Source of the DNA: Stenopsyche tienmushanensis
Lineage: Eukaryota > Arthropoda > Insecta > Trichoptera > Stenopsychidae
Length of the DNA: 64,000 nucleotides
Direction: 5' to 3'
Assembly (NCBI GenBank): GCA_008973525.1
Contig: WACJ01000114.1
Coordinates: forward strand, 806,001 to 870,000
The notes beneath the pieces are model-generated. The model was not told where the DNA came from. It worked only from the letters and a program-made list of their open reading frames with translations, and made no database searches. A program made the position numbers and the translations under genes. The stretch's first letter is position 1; every line of letters begins with the position of its first letter. Shown here one piece after another: positions 34,801-45,673 of the stretch.

Positions 34801-37800
34801 CGAATATCTTCAAAAACTTTATGCAACAACTGCAACTATAAATATTTGTGATATACTCGAAGAATCTTTAACTGTTTGTCAATGCCAGAGATTATTTAAA
34901 CAATTTAAAAGTGAAAATTTTAGTTTAGAAAATAAGGTCCGAAGTGAGAGGAAAGTTAAAGTGGAAGATGATATTCTGCGAGCTGAAATTGAATCAAAAT
35001 TGAATGGCTTAATAAATTTTTGTTTGGATTTAACTCTTTCGTTTAAAAAACGACATTCCTAACGGGACAACCTAATAATATAGTATACTTAACTAAATTT
35101 GAGCGTGATTGTTGTTTGACAATTATAATGGGTGTGACTGGTAATATTTAGGTTTGCCAACATTGACATTTTTTTTCTTTACAAAATTGAATAGATCAAT
35201 AATGTGAACTCATCAGTCGTTTCTCTTATATAAATCGTGCATTGCAAAATATTATATACAGTAAATGGATTCGAGAAAGTGAAATTTTATTCAGCTCCTT
35301 TCGCGATTGGAATGCCCACGCGGATCTATAGAACATTTCACGGTCTATCTCCAGCGGCTATATTTACGCAACCGGCTAGTATTGTCGGTTTATTACGCTC
35401 GCAAAAAGACTAAAATATATCAAATACTGTTTATTACGGACAAAAATGTTGCACAATAGTTAATGATGCCAAAATAATCGTTGAACTGCTTTAAAAGTTG
35501 CGAAAAAAATGACCGAAAATCGAAAGCGTACAATGTTCAAAAGAACTTGTACTGTGAAAGTCAATTATTTTTGTTTGAGTGAAAGTAAAATATTTCAGAG
35601 TTGCTATTCAAAAATGTTTACTAAAATAGTTTTTTGAATAGTGCGGAAGGCAACGACATTATTTGTGCAATTATTCCTACAAAGCTGATTTTTTCTCATT
35701 GTATTGCTTGGATATTGTAAGTAAACAAAACGGCAGTCTACCGCGATGATGTTGTTGCTGGCGTTTATAACAATTTTCGAGACTTGTAAATAAATATTAT
35801 ATAAACGTCGTATACCTACAAGACTGAAAATATACTTCGATCAAGTTTCCACACTACAATCTTGGCCATGTCTACTGAAGCCCTAGCCACTAGGGAATCC
35901 AATCCCGGGATCCCGGACAGTTTTAGGTACTTAAGAATCCCGGGATTAGAAAACGTAATCCCGAAAATTTCGGGATTAAAATTTTTATCTAACAGAAATC
36001 GTACACCTCACCAACACGACGAAGGCTACTAAATCGAGACATTCCCGACGAAATCTGGACGCTTGGAAACAGTGGCGTAATTACTAATTGGCAAACTTAG
36101 GCGACGCCTAGGGGCTGTGACTGTCTTATCTATGTGTACATGTATAGCGTACGTGTATGTTTTTCAAATTGTTATAGTAACATTTCCCTACCGGTGATGT
36201 ATTTACTACACCTTGACTCTAATAGTGGGAATATCGATATGAAATATAATAGATACGGGGTTCAGATTTTTTGTATTCCTACGTAATATAATTACAAATC
36301 ACATCAAAGTATTATAGTATATAAGTATTCATCTGCAGCGACGGAAATAAATAATTTGTCGGGAAATCGGGAATTTTGCGATTTTTAGTCCGTGTCTCAG
36401 CAGAAAGGAATTTTATCAGTCATATTGATGGTGTTATACGAAAATGAGGGCTCACGCGGTCATCAACTCGAACTAGCATTTAAATATCTGATGACGATAC
36501 CTCCAACGAGTGTGGAAGCTGAGCGTGCATTTTCAGCAGCAAGTTGCCCGACTTCCAAAATCAGATCCAGACTAAATGACGAAACACTAATGTTTAATGT
36601 TAATGTTACTTCGGGCATATTTTCAAAATAATATTTGAATTTTTTAGTGTTTTATTTATCTATTTTTGAATTGTATTTTTATCTTTTCTTAAATAAATAA
36701 AATTATTTGGCCTTCAAGTGATTTTTTATATTGAAAAAATGGACTTATTAGTAATTTTCGATCAAATTCATCAAGGTAATTTCTTAAAATATTGAAAATC
36801 CCAATCCCGAGATTCCGGGACCGGTCCCGGGAATGTCTAATGAAATCCCGAGATCGAAATTTTGGCTCGGGATTGGATTCCCTACTAGCCACATTTTATC
36901 GAAAGTAGACGACCTTTATTTAACAATAATTAACCCAAATTACTTGTAGACGAAAGAGCAGCTTTGTAGATTTAAATTTAATGCCGTTATGGAAAATTAT
37001 TCAGGTTTCGAAAATTGTTATGAATGTCCGCATTTGTATGACTGTAACAAAAATTGCTTTGTAGAAATGAGTGCAAAATTTCGGGCGCTATCTCTCGTAC
37101 TACATATAATGCAGCACTGAATACAATTGTCAGTTTGTTACAGTTTTTCGAACCGGAATGAAACCGATGCTGACTAATAGTTCCTCGAGTCATTTTGGAT
37201 TCGGGACCGAATGGCAGTAGACGCGTCGGAAGACCTCGCCTACGCTAGGCAGACGGGTGTCTTTCGTTTCATCATATACTCGTACATCGATGGTGAAGTC
37301 ATGCCGTAAAGGTGCCCCTACACGTCTAACTAAAATCGCTATCGTCGGATAAGCTATTAAGCTTTTTCAACAAAGATAAGACGACTTTCGTTCGTGTTGT
37401 CTTGAGAGCAGGCGTTTGTTTTAATAATTAAGATATTCACATCATTTTTATTGTTGATCAATTTTGTTATTTCCCTTGACTGTTCTGGAGTGGCGTCATT
37501 AGCCGAGTATCACCACTCCTTTGCAAAATCTTCTCTGAGAAGTAAACTGCATGGTAACCATGTTGACAAGTGCGTGCCAGATGAACTCTCAGAAGGCTAA
37601 AATTGAGCCGCTTGGAAGTGTTTATTCGTTAATAAATTCAAATACATAATAATAGTAGTTATTGACACTAAAATAAGTAGAAGAAATTGACACTACAGTT
37701 TCTCCCCGAGTCTCCAATGACTAGTTTGAAAACAAAAATGCATCCAAGATTTGAAATAATTTATATTTACTTGGGATTTATTACGAATAAACTTTCTAAT

Positions 37801-40800
37801 TACTTAGCAAAAAAACGAATAATATCCGATTACTTTTATAAATATTCGAATTTACGAATATTGAAAAGAGGGCAAATATATTCGAATATTCGATTGTACA
37901 ATACAAAATGTACAATTATCATCTCAGCATCGCACTGGATGAATTCGGACATGCGTTACATCACTTGAGGGTAATTATTGAGCGATTTACATTGCAAAAT
38001 ATTTTTTAGAAAATATTAATTCAGATCGCAACCATATCGTTTGTATCATATATTCACCTCTTACGAAGTAAATGCAATTCTTTCGTTCCTTGCTAGGGCC
38101 AGAGTAAATAATTTATTTAAGACAGCGACGTCGTTCTTCGTTGTGCCATAATTGTTCTTTCCCAAAGGCTTCCATCCATTCTGTTATTCTTCCACCCTAA
38201 TCCATTTCCATCCATTTGATTTGCCACATAATCTGTTCAATGTCGATGCATTCAATGTTTTTTGCAACAAATCAAATAAATACATGATATATCTCAATTT
38301 GTCGAAGCATTTATTGACTGTAACATTTGCGGCGCAAAGTGTCAACGTTATATCGTTGTAATATATTCACATCGCAAGAGAACTCTTATATGAAACTTAT
38401 TTTAACAGATAAGTATATTTTGAAGAAGCAATCTCAATGAACAATTGCGAGGCGTCGATTGACCGAATAGGGAATGAAACGATACAAAAAAACGTATTTT
38501 TAAAAACATACGTTTAAAAACTTCACTTGAGCAAAACAATTTTTCCTCTTGAACAATTTTGCTCAAAATAGATTTTCTTATAATGTTTTCTGTAAAAAAT
38601 TCCACACAAATATCTTGTTCAAGTATAGATAAATGCTTTCCGGTAATGGTTTCGGAACCCCGAATGAATATGCATCTGCAATATGATTAACCTTTCCTAT
38701 ACCGCGCTAAAAACATCCGCGCGCTACCATGATATGTATTTGGTACACCATATGAAATTCTGAACCCCGCATCTATTATATTTCATATCGATATTCCCAT
38801 TATTAAAGTCGAGTTATTTAACTACACAAATCACTCGTTTTGTAGTAAGTGACGCTTCATGCGATCATTATTTATTATTAAAAAAATGATTTCTTCATTT
38901 TTTATAATGATTTTCAAAAAAATATTGGTATTAATTTTCCCTGATCTTATTCCCCTAATCTTCCTCGCTCCTTCTGTCTATCATTTATTTAGATCCATGC
39001 AATATTATTTATCGAGGGGAAAATCATAAACACAGAAGAGGTAAAAAAAGGAATTGAAAGATATTTTATATCAAAACTCGTTTGAAAAAAAATCAATTTA
39101 ACCCTTTCATTTAAAAAACGACATTCCTAACGGGACAATCTAATAATATATAATTGATACACTTCCTTTGAATGGTAAAAATAATTAATTTATATAATCA
39201 TAGACAAAAAAAAACATAAGAGAATTTATTTGAAACACGGTTAAATCTAATGTTTATGGTATAGAAATCCATATCTTTTTCAACAAGTGTTCTTCAAAAA
39301 GAGACAGAAATAAATATGTCATTTGTCAGGCATGTAAGATACTGAGAATGGAGTTTCACCATCAAATCATTCAACCATTTGAACCAATATTTTTGGATTT
39401 AGTTTAAACATGAGGTGAAAAGCAAACGCATGAATGTAGTGCATTGATGTATTGCGACATGGTCCATGCATATTATGCACGCGCATCGAAAGGATTAACA
39501 TCGAGCTTAGTTGATCCAATGGCGCAACGGTTGGTTCTCAAGACGCATTTATCAAATTTTATATAATTTTCATAGATCAATTCAGCAAAGTACTCTTGTC
39601 CTCGTTTCTCTTCATTTTGAGCAACCACACTACGTACGCAATCGCCACAAAGAAAAGCATAATGCAAAATGGCGAGCGCAATAAATTCATCGATTACAAA
39701 ATATAAAATGTGACCCAAAATCGCAATTGGAAAAATCTGCCATGTCATCAATTAAGTACGGTTGAATTAAATATCAATCATAGAGTATTAATACGTTGTT
39801 AAGCAATGTGCTCCAAATGTATTCAACTTTTAAAGAGCACTCAATTGCACACATGCAATTGGTTACTGCATCATTTTTTTTTAAATGTGGCTGTGCATTA
39901 AAAATTAATGTTAAAATAGTTTCTGATCGAATAAATATGATATGATATTTTACATTTCGCACTGGTGTTATTTCAAGGAATGACTCCTATTATGCAATAT
40001 ATAATATAGAATTAACATCAATCCTGATACAATTTGACCTGGCGAATAGAGCAACCGCCCGGGCAGTAAGGGATCATTGGCTCGAATGTAACCAGGTTTT
40101 TATTACAGGTTGTATCAGAATTCAAGCTAATTCCTTAGTATAAATTTCATAAGAATGTCTTAATTAAGCGCTGCTGTTCGCAATATTTTTTGCATGATTA
40201 AACAAACCTTCTCCTCTAATTTTTCATAATCCGCATAGCAGAAGGCTGTTGACATATGCACGAAGACCTTTAAATTGGCCATTTTTCTACATATTTCGAT
40301 AAGCCTCCAGGTTCCCGTTGTATTCATATCGATGGCATCTTTAAGCTTTGCTTCCAATTTCAAAGTGGCTGCACAATGGAAAACCACTTGGACTTCCTTC
40401 TGGAGTTTTTCGATGGCTGCGGCGCTCAAGCCAAGATTATTAGACAGAACATCACCTTCGACAGCCGACAGCTTCTTCATCACCTCTGGTTGTTTTTCTC
40501 GAATTCTGCTAAACACCTAAACAACGCAAACAAATATATGTTTTATACAACTTATATATAGTACCTGTGGGTAGTCCCGCGATTAAGCGATCGGATTGGT
40601 AACTCAATCATCTTTGATTCAAATCTACAAAAGATGTGGTTAGCGATCACATTTTTAAAAACGATGAAAAACCATGTTAAAATAATTGGCACTAATGTAA
40701 AATTTAATAAAAAAATGTAATGAATTATATTTACCGGCAATTTCCACATGAGATCAATTCTTTCCGCTACGGTTTTACCTCGCTTGGGTCTGAGAAGAAT

Positions 40801-40926
40801 GTAAATGTGCTTCAGGTCCTTGCAGCTGTATAATAATTTTTCAACCAGAACCTTGCCCATGAAACCCGAAGCTCCGGTAATAAAGATCGTCTTCCCTTTG
40901 TAAAAGTTGGCTATTGGAGTCTCCAT
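31682..40926 (-). CDS. Alcohol-forming fatty acyl-CoA reductase (FAR)
   Basis: Reduces fatty acyl-CoA to fatty alcohol with NADPH, for waxes, cuticular lipids or pheromones; family enzymes are membrane proteins of the ER or peroxisome. Seven coding exons (40926-40735, 40516-40208, 33032-32837, 32762-32564, 32483-32244, 32172-31915, 31817-31682) all join in phase at GT-AG sites to 509 residues, the usual family length. Visible features: TGASGFMG nucleotide-binding loop (residues 17-24), VFHCAATLK, HMSTAFCYADYE, catalytic YTYSK (Y205/K209), the family motif RPSIVTPAWEEPVEGWVD, GAGKGVIRSMHCN, then the FAR C-terminal domain (about residues 360-455) and a final membrane segment (about 466-482). 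A 5'-UTR acceptor (TTTCACAG) precedes position 40945, so an upstream non-coding exon exists but was not located. It appears intact. Which paralogue it is (CG5065-like or other) cannot be decided here. Confidence 0.95.
31915..32172 (-). other. FAR exon 6
   Basis: FAR C-terminal domain: MIRIQNRISDGLELLQFFTT, REWYFQNDMYK, then KEYIKRCILGGRQYCLKEPL. The GTATGC donor at 31914 is chosen because it alone keeps the next exon in frame. Confidence 0.85.
32244..32483 (-). other. FAR exon 5
   Basis: Reads PAEIPVCNLTTNDAKNTTWS to HQFCVLFYHLLPAYFIDFIM, linking the reductase domain to the FAR C-terminal domain. Donor GTAAAT. Confidence 0.85.
32564..32762 (-). other. FAR exon 4
   Basis: Completes the Val codon of RPSIV and runs TPAWEEPVEGWVDSLNGPVG to VIPVDFAINGLIVLASTIG. 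Donor GTAAGT leaves two bases of a Leu codon. Confidence 0.9.
32837..33032 (-). other. FAR exon 3
   Basis: Residues 168-232 plus one base, starting VHDAPNNPHDLI after a TTTTATTCAG acceptor. Contains the YTYSK catalytic motif and MPMVIARPSI. Donor GTGCGT. Confidence 0.9.
33370..33710. repeat. U repeat copy 1 in FAR intron 2
   Basis: Shares long near-identical stretches with 37240-37565 (TTGTCTTGAGAGCAGGCGTT, TCTGGAGTGGCGTCATTAGC). Non-coding; class unknown. Confidence 0.65.
33760..33873. repeat. Fragment of piggyBac-like family Y
   Basis: Contains an AATATTGTGTGCTAT-type stretch, GGAGCTGACAGA and a terminal AAAGGGTTAA as in Y copies, with the middle deleted. Confidence 0.5.
34632..35072 (+). 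mobile_element. 441-bp mariner MITE, family M1, in FAR intron 2
   Basis: Bounded by TA (34630-34631 and 35073-35074), with about 26-bp terminal repeats TTGTCCCGTTAGGAATGTCG. It carries only the transposase DNA-binding domain (YEYLQKLYATTATINI, LFKQFKSENFSLENKV, KVEDDILRAEIES; frame 34673-35062), fused to a short tail through an internal deletion of the catalytic domain. A (TA)n run at 34717-34742 lies inside. It has the cleanest ends of the M1 family here. Confidence 0.85.
35740..37195. repeat. T repeat copy 1, split by hAT-A1
   Basis: 35740-35890 and 36885-37195 together match 62163-62650 (GCCCTAGCCA, ATTATTCA-GTTTCGAAAATT, TTATGAATGTCCG). Part of the same repeat, reversed, occurs at 51660-51860. 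Non-coding; class unknown. Confidence 0.65.
35891..36884 (+). mobile_element. hAT-A1, 994-bp deleted hAT in FAR intron 2
   Basis: Perfect 8-bp target duplication CTAGCCAC (35883-35890 and 36885-36892). Ends are TAGGGAATCCAATCCC and its complement. The frame 36392-36631 encodes the hAT C-terminal dimerisation segment (LAFKYLMTIPPTSVEAERAF, SKIRSRLNDETLMF); the rest of the transposase is gone. Related copies: 41056-41799, 55309-56290 and fragments at 38740-38830 and 48430-48540. Confidence 0.9.
37240..37565. repeat. U repeat copy 2 in FAR intron 2
   Basis: Direct-orientation relative of 33370-33710, diverged and with small indels. Confidence 0.65.
37568..37910 (+). repeat. Mariner scrap followed by a hAT-Z end
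   Basis: 37568-37760 matches the SETMAR-like mariner remnant at 9565-9790. 37785-37910 matches the TTCGAATATTCG-rich end of hAT-Z (compare 53140-53237). Confidence 0.5.
38690..38840. repeat. piggyBac-like end next to a hAT-A fragment
   Basis: TTAACCTTTCCTATACCGCG at 38689 looks like a piggyBac-type end. 38755-38830 matches hAT-A internal sequence (TTTCATATCGATATTCCCAT). Confidence 0.4.
39093..39140 (+). repeat. Solo right end of mariner M1
   Basis: Matches 35028-35072 including ACGACATTCCTAACGGGACA and the following TA. Confidence 0.7.
39473..39751 (-). CDS. Unrecognised 92-codon ORF in FAR intron 2
   Basis: ATG at 39751 to TAA at 39473, same strand as FAR and inside its second intron. A hydrophobic start (IFPIAILGHILYFVIDEFIA, LAILHYAFLCGD) suggests one long or two short membrane segments, followed by a charged, Cys-containing tail (EYFAELIYENYIKFDKCVLR). 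Composition looks coding, but there is no family signature I know, no clear promoter or acceptor, and no second copy. It might be a nested gene, a fragment of a chemoreceptor-like membrane protein, or chance. Confidence 0.35.
   Translation of the reverse strand: MMTWQIFPIAILGHILYFVIDEFIALAILHYAFLCGDCVRSVVAQNEEKRGQEYFAELIYENYIKFDKCVLRTNRCAIGSTKLDVNPFDARA
40208..40516 (-). other. FAR exon 2
   Basis: Residues 65-167, from VFSRIREKQPEVM to YADYEKLEEK; phase 0 on both sides; donor GTTTGT. Contains VEGDVLSNNLGLS and VVFHCAATLKLEAKLKDAID of the Rossmann domain. Confidence 0.9.
40558..40640 (+). repeat. tRNA-like SINE fragment, copy 2, in FAR intron 1
   Basis: Shares GTAGTCCCGCGATTAAGCG-type sequence and TTGGTAACTCAATCATCTT with 25345-25430. 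A GATTCAAATC box-B-like motif lies at 40617-40626. A possible GATTG/CAATC anticodon-like stem is visible, but no full cloverleaf. Confidence 0.4.
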
Positions 40927-40945
40927 GTCGCTTTCTGAATTGGTT
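40735..40945 (-). other. FAR exon 1 (coding from 40926)
   Basis: The acceptor at 40946-40947 and a 19-nt leader precede the ATG. It encodes residues 1-64, including the glycine-rich NAD(P)-binding loop and the KHIYILLRPKRGKTVAERI segment, and ends phase 0 at a GTAAAT donor. Confidence 0.9.
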
Positions 40946-41055
40946 CTGTGAAAGATGAAAAGCGCTCTTATTATACAGGGTGCGATGGGGAAACCACCTT
41001 ATTTTAAAAATGAATAACATAAACAGTCCTCCCTTGTCCACTGCATGATCGTTAC

Positions 41056-41799
41056 TAGGGAATCCAATCCCGAAGCAAAATTTCGATCCCGGGATTTCGG
41101 GATTTCATTAGACAATCCCGGGACCAGTCCCGGGATCCCGGGATTGGGATTTTCAATATTTTAAGAAATTACCTATTAAGTCCATTTGTTCAATATAAAA
41201 AAATCACTTGAAGGCCAAAGAATTTTATTTATTTAATAAAAGATAAAAATACAATTCAAAAATAGATAAATAAAACACTAAAAAATTCAAATATCATTTT
41301 GAAAATATGCCCGAAGTAATAGCCCGGACTAAAACTCGCAAAATTCCCGATTTCCCGACAAATTATTTATTTCCGTCGCTGCATATGAATACTTATATAC
41401 TTTAATATTTTGATGTAATTCGTAATTATATTACGGAGGAATACAAAAATTCTGAACTCCGTATCTATTATATTTCATATCGATATTCCCATTATTAGAG
41501 TCGAGGTGTAGTAAATACATCACCGGTAGGTAAAGATTACTATAACAATTTGAAAAGCATACATGTATACATAGACAGTCACAGACCCTAGGCGTCGCCT
41601 AAGTTTGCCAATTAGTAATTACGCCACTGTTTCCAAGCGTCCAGATTTCGTCGGGAATGTCTCGATTCAGTAGCCTTCATCGTGTTGGTGAGGTGTACGA
41701 TTTCTGTTAGATAAAAATTTTAATCCCGAAATTTTCGGGATTACGTTTTCTAATCCCGGGATTCTTAAGTACCTAAAATGTCCGGGATTGGATTCCCTA
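41056..41799 (-). mobile_element. hAT-A2, 744-bp non-autonomous copy 5' of FAR
   Basis: Perfect 8-bp duplication ATCGTTAC (41048-41055 and 41800-41807) and the same TAGGGAATCCAATCCC ends as hAT-A1, in the opposite orientation. The dimerisation-domain frame is deleted at about 41310-41335. It lies about 110 bp upstream of the FAR exon 1 acceptor, so it is in the 5'-UTR intron or promoter region. Confidence 0.9.
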
Positions 41800-41845
41800 A
41801 TCGTTACTAAACAATAATCTCGTGCTGATAATTTGGACTTAAAAG

Positions 41846-42549
41846 AGATCGGTTTTTTAACATTTTTTTATGCGAAAAGTATTAAATATAGAATGTTGAT
41901 ATTTAGTATGTTGACTAGGCGATCTTTATTGAACATAAAAATATTTATTAAAATTTGACAAAGTATAGTAGTGGGAGTGGGAAGAGCCACGTATGTCGAT
42001 GGACGAGCGATGACATTCTTCATTAGGGAAGTCCTAAGTCCTGGACAGGTTATTTGCAGCCAAAAAATTAAACATATTTTTACTTTGTATAATATCATGC
42101 ATAGTATAGACTATTATTAGAAAGAAATATTAAAAGATAAAAAAATAGTGAGCGATTGAAGAAAAATGTGTGTTTTTCCAAACTTTTTTTGTAGGTTTTT
42201 GTTCATTAAAAAAAAAACTGTTGAATATATTTAGATAATTGTAGTCTATACGATGAAGATGTTTGTTATACACGTGCCTACCAAATTTCATAAAGAATGC
42301 TCATTTGGGGCGTGTGGGAGCACTTCCATGAACTTGGAAAAAGTAGTTTTGAGAAAAACGCGTTTAAAGTTTCTCCTCCCCTTAGCTTCGCGAAGTCCAG
42401 CTTTTACCCGTCGGCCTACTAATAACTTTACAAATTTCATTTATATCGACTTGAAATTTACTGAAAGTATTCTTAAACATTGTTTCTTTCCGATACACGA
42501 AGAAAAACAAAGATATTTTTTGAATCAACAAGGTGGAAATGTCCCTTAA
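41846..42549 (+). mobile_element. X3 element copy
   Basis: Matches X1 and X5; the right end with TTAA is intact (42529-42549) and the left terminal repeat has decayed. The frame at 42253-42549 has no homology I recognise. Confidence 0.65.
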
Positions 42550-42559
42550 TATTTATTTA

Positions 42560-43955
42560 AATATTTATAAAGTCAGACAATTTTGCTTAGGGTAAAATGA
42601 ATGATTTTTTCAAGCAGAATGGCAAGTATTACAATAAGGCAAAACTGTCAAAAACTCACATGAAATACAGTCAAAAATATTGACCAATCATATGGCATGA
42701 AACAAATGACGTCCATATATGACGTACCAAAATTAATGTTTCTTGGTACTAATTTACTAGTTGGATCATTGAGGCCATTACAAAATCAGTTCATTCAACC
42801 ACGCGTGCAGAATGAATGTCAAGATGAAGTCTTCAAATGGAGGTTAACGTAGACCTCCCGGGGCATAGTTGCATTGTCTATTTACTTCATTAGTATAAAA
42901 TGTGCAAATATGTCAACAAAATAATCAATACATATTTCTACTTTCAGCCAACCATTTGCAAATATTGCGCATATAAGCAATTCAATTGGATTGCGAATTC
43001 AATTTTGGCACATGTAGGGATAGTGAATTAATTCCCACAATTTCAATGCAAGAGATCTGGTTCGAATTTAAACAAAGTAAGTTGTTTTGTTATATGAACA
43101 ATTATTTTCTTTGCACACTCAGCCAAACCTGATTTTAATACTGGAGGGGCAATTTTATTACCCCAGTCGATTACGGGGGATACGCTCTGGAGAAGGTCGC
43201 AATCGAAAGAGGAATATTGATTAATCACTTGCTTCTGCATCCGTTATAAGAGCACTTTACTGCATTTATTCGCATGCAATCTCCGTCGTTCTCTTCTAAC
43301 AACTCCATGTATTGATTATAAAGAGAAAGGGCATTTTCGATGAATATGACAGCTAACTTTCACGCGGGATCATAGTACTTATCTTGCAGTTCTTATCTCG
43401 AAGAAGAAACTGCTAAACGTCTCGCATTACATCACTATTTGCGAAGTAGAAATTATTGGCCATCCCGCCTAAAGTGTATTAAAATAAATCAAAAATTCGC
43501 GCGTCATTGTGATGAAGTTTCCGCGCATCTTTATGTTCAAATCTTCGGTTACAATGCGATAAACGGTTGTTTTCATCACGTTTAAAGTTTATGCTGTCCA
43601 CTGAAGTCTTAACCGTTAGTCAGAGTTCAAATAATCATGCATACGCGTCACATTTCGGCGGAAATATGTTAAAATGTGTGCTGTATTGTTATATTTATGT
43701 TTGATTTTGTTGATAATTACTGAAATCCAAGAAACGATCATTAACAAGCGCCCGAAACAAGCAATCATTGCAGCGATTATTTTTTTTAATATCACACAAC
43801 AGTGTCATCATCATTACTTCAAAATACACATTTTTCTTTTCACAATTTCTTCGTCCATCTATTGTAGCTAATGGTTGTTACTTCGTGCCTCCGGTATCAT
43901 TTTAGTACATCGGCCTCTTCAATAACTTAAACAGAAATCACTTCTTCCATTGTCA
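42560..43955. other. No gene recognised
   Basis: Short frames only. On the reverse strand near 43540-43575, TVYRIVTEDLNIKMRG faintly resembles a mariner DNA-binding segment but is too short to call. Confidence 0.35.
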
Positions 43956-43960
43956 AATTA

Positions 43961-44803
43961 CAGGTTGTCCCATAAGTTTCTTTCGCAAATGAACACAGAT
44001 CTAATCATAGCCATGGTTGAAGAAAACCCGCGATATACTGTTCGCGAAATAGCTAACAAGTTAGAAATTCCACGAACATCCGTCCATAATCATCTGACAA
44101 AATTGGGCTACATCAATCGTTCAGATGTGTGGCTTCCTCATGAACTGACTGACTCAAATAAACTTCAGCGTATTTCAACATGCAATCTTCTTCTCCAACG
44201 ACATAATAGCAAACTTTTTTTGAAGAGACTTGTCACTGGAGATGAAAGTTGGATACCCTATGAGAATATCCAACGTAAACGATCTCGGACCAAGGGTACA
44301 GAAGCTTTAACTGTAGCTAAACCTGGCCTACATATAAAAAGTTTTGCTATGCACTTGGTGGGACTGGAAGGGGATAGTTTATCATGAGCTACTTCAGCAA
44401 AGTGAAACGATCAATTCAACAAAATATGGTTTCCAACGAGAACGGACCTCATATGTCTTTGTTCGTCAGAAATAAATTATTATCATTTGACTGGGATGTT
44501 TTACCTCATCCTACATATTCTCCGGATATTGCCCCTTAAGATTATTATTTATATCTTTCATTGAAAAATTCTTTACGTGGTAAAAAATTTAATTCCAAAC
44601 ATAATATAAAATGTAACTTGATCAATATTTTGCCAACAAACCTGGGAAATTTTGGCAAGAAGTCATTATGAGGCTTCCAGAGAGACGGAGAAAGTTAATA
44701 GAACAGAATGGATTATATATTATGCAATACATTTTGATGTAATACGAATTATTGTTTATTTTTTTCTTAATATGAAAACGAAATAAACTTATGGGACACC
44801 CTA
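43961..44803 (+). mobile_element. Mariner element with both ends, defective transposase
   Basis: Terminal repeats GTCCCATAAGTTT at both ends; right TA at 44802-44803, with the left one mutated to CA. The frame 43950-44387 gives the DNA-binding half (MVEENPRYTVREIANKLEIP, SVHNHLTKLGYI) and the first catalytic block (LVTGDESWIPYENIQRKRSR). Another frame continues YHELLQQSETIN, a region where the second aspartate block reads ENGPHMS, and WDVLPHPTYSPDIAP followed by a stop just before DYY. Near full length but inactivated. Confidence 0.85.
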
Positions 44804-45169
44804 ATATAATATGGATGTATATGGTTATAAAATGTTACAGTTTTCTATTGAATATCTCTTCACACGTGGACGTACCGTTGAGCAGTTAAATGTAACACAA
44901 ATGAAAGCAAAACATACAATATTTTATTGCTGCTCAGTTGGTAAATGTCATTGTTGTATAAAATAAAAAAGATATGCATCAGCAGTGTTCTTAAGCGACT
45001 TGAAGGTGAAATCGTTGTAATACGGCGCAACTTCGATGTTAGCTTTGGGCAGAAATGAGATTGCACCGCTCATTGTTATGTACATAGAAAATGGCTATAA
45101 AAAGGTGAGGATTGTCCTGTTGATAATATTATAAATGTATATAATCTCCGTAAGAAAGAAAATCCACAA

Positions 45170-45455
45170 TGGATGTATTGGATGACCGTCGACTGCAAGT
45201 GCACGAGCTAGCAGACATGGTAGGCCTTTCAAAAATGCTGTACATCGCATATTGACTGAAAGATTGGACATGAGAAAGCTATGCGCAAGATGGGTGCCGC
45301 GTTTGCTCACAATGTAACAAAAGCAGCATCGCAATGATGTTTCAATCGAGTGTTTGGCGATGGTTCACAGCAATAAGGGCGAGTTTTTAAATCAATTCAG
45401 GATAAAACATGGGGTCCATCATTTCACATCTGAAACAGAGGACCCTCCACTAACC
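45170..45455 (+). pseudogene. Mariner fragment, Mos/SETMAR-like region
   Basis: Reads LDDRRLQVHELADMVGLSK, then after frame breaks KLCARWVPRLLTM-like and VSIECLAMVHSNKGEFLNQF pieces, and a VHHFTSET-like piece. This is the linker and first catalytic region of a mariner distinct from M1. Confidence 0.65.
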
Positions 45456-45673
45456 CAAGTTATTTATTGTTCCTGCAGATTTTGTAACTTAAAAATAAAA
45501 AAATAGCTAAGATAACAGCATAAATTAGTAAGATAGACAAATATCGTTCGTGACCTCATTTGGTATGAGCCACCTATGTAAGTTAGCCTATGAGGGAGCT
45601 TCCGTGATCGTACAGATCATAGAAAATGCCGCAAAAATTCCTAAAAAAAACGGAGTGGTCACAAGTTTTTTGT

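Noticed and set aside
40275..40520. Plus-strand frames over FAR exon 2
   Set aside because: Mirror frames of a well-supported exon on the other strand; no family signature.
43190..43640. Possible transposase on the minus strand
   Set aside because: Only one short stretch (TVYRIVTEDLNIKMRG) resembles a mariner domain; neighbouring frames do not extend the similarity.
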